This document shows positions 56,601-59,107 of a stretch of 59,107 nucleotides of DNA, in pieces; position 1 is the first letter of the stretch; each line of letters opens with the position of its first letter. A model generated the notes under the pieces. That model saw only the letters and a list, made by a program, of their open reading frames with translations. It was not told the DNA's origin and did not search any database. Source of the DNA: Scleroderma bovista (lineage: Eukaryota > Basidiomycota > Agaricomycetes > Boletales > Sclerodermataceae); contig JAYMGJ010000101.1 in assembly GCA_037178675.1 (NCBI GenBank), positions 1-59,107 of the forward strand. The letters are read 5' to 3'. Made by a program: the position numbers and the translations under genes.

Positions 56601-58826
56601 CACTCTGGTCCTGTTGCCTTGACAGTCTGTCTTCACCCCCACTCTGGTCCTGTTGCCTTGACAGCAAGTGAGTGATTTCATGGCAGGTCCAGCTGGGTGT
56701 CTTCTCACTGTCTTCACCCCCACTCTGGTCCTGTTGCCTTGACAGCAAGTGAGTGATTTCATGGCAGGTCCAGCTGGGTGTCTTCTCACTGTCTTCACCC
56801 CCACTCTGGTCCTGTTGCCTTGACAGTCTGTGAGTGATTTCATGGCAGGTCCAGCTGGGTGTCTTCTCACTGTCTTCACCCCCACTCTGGTCCTGTTGCC
56901 TTGACAGTGGGTGAGTGATTTCATGGCAGGTCCAGCTGGGTGTCTTCTCACTGTCTTCACCCCCACTCTGGTCCTGTTGCCTTGACAGAAAGTGAGTGAT
57001 TTCATGGCAGGTCCAGCTGGGTGTCTTCTCACTGTCTTCACCCCCACTCTGGTCCTGTTGCCTTGACAGTCTGTGAGTGATTTCATGGCAGGTCCAGCTG
57101 GGTGTCTTCTCACTGTCTTCACCCCCACTCTGGTCCTGTTGCCTTGACAGCAAGTGAGTGATTTCATGGCAGGTCCAGCTGGGTGTCTTCTCACTGTCTT
57201 CACCCCCACTCTGGTCCTGTTGCCTTGACAGCTTGTGAGTGATTTCATGGCAGGTCCAGCTGGGTGTCTTCTCATTGTCTTCACCCCCACTCTGGTCCTG
57301 TTGCCTTGACAGGAAGTGAGTGATTTCATGGCAGGTCCAGCTGGGTGTCTTCTCACTGTCTTCACCCCCACTCTGGTCCTGTTGCCTTGACAGCTTGGTG
57401 AGTGATTTCATGGCAGGTCCAGCTGGGTGTCTTCTCACTGTCTTCACCCCCACTCTGGTCATGTTGTCTTGACAGAAAGTGAGTGATTTTATGCCATTTG
57501 CAGCTGTGTGTGTTCTCATCATTGTTACCCTCACTCTGGTCCTGTTGCCTTCACAGAGAGTGGGTGATTTCATGTCAGGTCCAGCTGGGTGTTTTCTCAT
57601 GATCTGCACTACCACTTTGTTCCTCTTACCTTCCAGGAAGTGAGTAGCTTCCTCTTGCGTCAGTTGAGTACTTTTTGATTGTCTATCACTCCCACTCTGG
57701 TCCTGTTATCCTGATAGTGTGTGAGTAATTCTTTACTACATCTAGCTGAGTGTCTTCTCACTACCCTTAACCTCACTCTGGTATTGTCATATTTATAGCT
57801 GGTAAGTGATTTCACCTCAAATCTGGCTGGATATGATTCCTCATTGGCCCACTGTCTTTACTATCATCCATTTTCTTGATAGAGTGTGAGTGACTTAATA
57901 TAAGGTCTAGCTTTGTATTTTCTCACTGTTATTATTCCCACCATGATTTTGGTGTGTCAATAGAAAGTGAGTGATGTCATGTATATATTATTGCACTATC
58001 ATACCAATGTCTTGCCTTTCCATTTCTTCAGCAAGTCAGTCAATTTCCATCATTAGCCTTTTATGGCCATTATTGTGCACTTTTCTCACATTACTTCTTT
58101 AGGATGTTAGTTATTTCTATACCTTCTTCTCACTGCTTATCCTTTACATATTTTACATTTTCTAGGCAGTAAGTTATCATTTTCTCATTCACTAATATGT
58201 TTCCATGTGTTCCTTTAGAATCTGGTATGTTTTTGTTTTCTGTCCATCATATCTCCATCATATCTCCCACATAGCATGTCAGTCAATTTTTCATGAGTTT
58301 ATCCTTAGCTTATGGTTGTCATTGCAACAAAGAGAATACTTTTCATTGATGATTTTGAACTACCTATTTTGTGCCCATCTCACATGAAGTCTTCTGTGCA
58401 GCAGTGCATAATGCATGGTGCTGGTGAGCCACATCCAGTCCTTGTTTATAATTTCTAAATTTGTCAAAGCATGTATCCTCATCTTTGAGTACTCCTACTT
58501 CTATTTACAAGCAAAAGCAGATCAAAAGGACATCATTGCACTTGCAGTCAAGGAATACCAAGAGTCTAGGATTCAAAGTACTATTGTTGTGGCCCTTCAA
58601 CACACTATCCAGGAATATAATAAAGATCATATCAAATTACAGCAGGCCATTTTTGATATCATTTTGGAAAACCGCATGTGTAAGTTTGTATTATTTATAA
58701 ACACACAAAACCTTGAATCAAGTTTTGTCTCAGCAAACAAATTCAATTTGGCACAGCAGCCAGAAAATCAGGCTTGATCCAACCAGTTTTTTTTTGTTGA
58801 TAGGTAAGCTTCTGCCCATGCTATGA
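53682..58826 (+). CDS. P-loop GTPase with a long C-terminal intron/microexon array
   Basis: Exons: 53682-53733, 53788-54065, 54138-54170, 54218-54390, 54438-54520 (or to about 54529), 54567-54779, 54833-54968, 55024-55105, 55163-55177, then about 40 microexons, 58402-58423, 58521-58679 and 58804-58826. GTPase motifs: G1 VLVIGRSNAGKTTLLQRI, G3 FHDSRGFEAG, an IWYCIPLTD strand, G4 VVLTKADAME. It belongs to the G-domain proteins abundant in Agaricomycetes; the role is unknown. The last large exon encodes a helical tail (LAVKEYQESRIQSTIVVALQ). Two joins need care: 54520/54567 and the G6 run at 54777-54782 each leave the frame off by one with the best GT-AG sites. The G domain is certain; the path through the array is inferred. 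Confidence 0.7.
55178..58401 (+). repeat. Tandem array of intron-like units separated by 3-nt segments
   Basis: Twenty-eight units (55249-57397) repeat with an 81-bp period: triplet, GTGAGTGATTTCATGGCAGG, body with CTTCTCACTG, end CCTTGACAG. Unit 18 (56626) is shortened by 42 bp. Twelve further units (57476-58277) diverge and vary from 50 to 84 bp but keep AG-NNN-GT. Triplet starts: 55249 AGA, 55330 GAA, 55411 TGG, 55492 GAA, 55573 AAA, 55654 AAA, 55735 TGG, 55816 TCT, 55897 AAA, 55978 TCT, 56059 TGG, 56140 TCT, 56221 TGT, 56302 TCT, 56383 TCT, 56464 TGG, 56545 TTG, 56626 TCT, 56665 CAA, 56746 CAA, 56827 TCT, 56908 TGG, 56989 AAA, 57070 TCT, 57151 CAA, 57232 CTT, 57313 GAA, 57394 CTTG, 57476 AAA, 57557 AGA, 57637 GAA, 57718 TGT, 57799 CTG, 57883 AGT, 57964 AAA, 58032 CAA, 58103 GAT, 58166 GCA, 58219 AATCTG, 58275 CAT. 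Confidence 0.92.
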
Positions 58827-59107
58827 TTCCAAATTGAATGTATATTCTATGTCCTAATCTGTTGATATACCAATGGTATGGCAAAAAATGATGCTGCTGT
58901 GGCTGCAACAACAAACTTTGATGTGGACCTTGACTAATCATGCTTACCTCAGTGTACTGTCATCAACTGCTGTTGCTGTAGTTTTTTCTTCTTGTTGTTG
59001 TTTTTAGTAATCAATGTCATTTACTGCTGAAGCTGTTTGATCCTGCTGCATACCAACTAGCCTGGCACAAACTTGAAACACAATTACTCTAGGCCTTCAC
59101 AGATATG
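58827..59107. other. No gene supported
   Basis: AT-rich sequence after the proposed GTPase stop (TGA 58824-58826), with CTGCTG/TTGTTG-rich stretches. It may be 3' UTR, or more of the same gene if the stop is spliced around. Confidence 0.4.

Noticed and set aside
55240..57400. Regular direct repeats as a CRISPR-like array
   Set aside because: The 'spacers' would be only three bases, the context is a eukaryotic gene, and each repeat carries splice-site ends.
55198..57615. 805-codon and 715-codon minus-strand open frames
   Set aside because: They run over the 81-bp repeat array. Because 81 is a multiple of three and the unit lacks stops in these frames, long repetitive frames are automatic. 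Splice signals on the plus strand and the flanking GTPase exons explain the region better.

Overview
The window reads as nuclear DNA of a mushroom-forming basidiomycete (Agaricomycetes). The genes have many short introns (about 45-80 nt, GT-AG). The mobile elements are those typical of that group: Ty3/gypsy chromoviruses, Ty1/copia, CACTA/Tnp2, a Plavaka-like transposase, a Helitron, and a DIRS/Ngaro-type tyrosine recombinase. Host-type families present are a WDR5-like WD40 protein, HNH proteins, a NACHT NLR fragment and a P-loop GTPase. No rRNA, tRNA or CRISPR was recognised.

Layout. 1-971 is the 3' end of a copia element with its LTR. 994-1763 is a decayed integrase-like gene. 3543-3884 is a detached copy of the 5' end of the GTPase gene found intact at 53.7 kb. 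3890-6678 is a divergent pair, WD40 (minus) and HNH (plus); the pair is duplicated at 32812-35937, and a third fragment of its promoter lies near 10 kb. 10369-16252 is a Helitron broken by a Plavaka-like fragment. 17146-31509 is gypsy element A, degenerate. It carries an unidentified insert (18911-28604) that itself holds a complete CACTA element (19022-26456, TSD GTA). 31510-32830 is a broken NLR gene. 37238-43573 is gypsy element B: it has TSD ATCTG and LTRs that look identical, and one premature stop is the only obvious defect. 43788-45098 is a tyrosine recombinase. 45121-49690 is gypsy element C, lacking its 3' part. 50283-53062 is a proline-rich membrane-protein gene.

The most unusual locus is 53682-58826. 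A GTPase gene runs into about 40 consecutive intron-like units. About 28 of them repeat with an 81-bp period, and the rest are diverged and of variable length. Nearly all are separated by exactly three bases lying between a 3' splice site (..AG) and a 5' splice site (GTRAGT..). Old, diverged units keep the AG-NNN-GT layout. None of the triplets is a stop codon, and the reading phase closes correctly onto downstream exons. This suggests a chain of introns separated by one-codon microexons.

Other recurring themes are -1 frameshift signals (slippery heptamer plus stem-loop) at the gag/pol junctions of two different gypsy lineages, and in-frame stops that look like CGA-to-TGA changes in several otherwise open genes. 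Coordinates of spliced genes are outer limits; exon limits are given in the evidence where they could be worked out.
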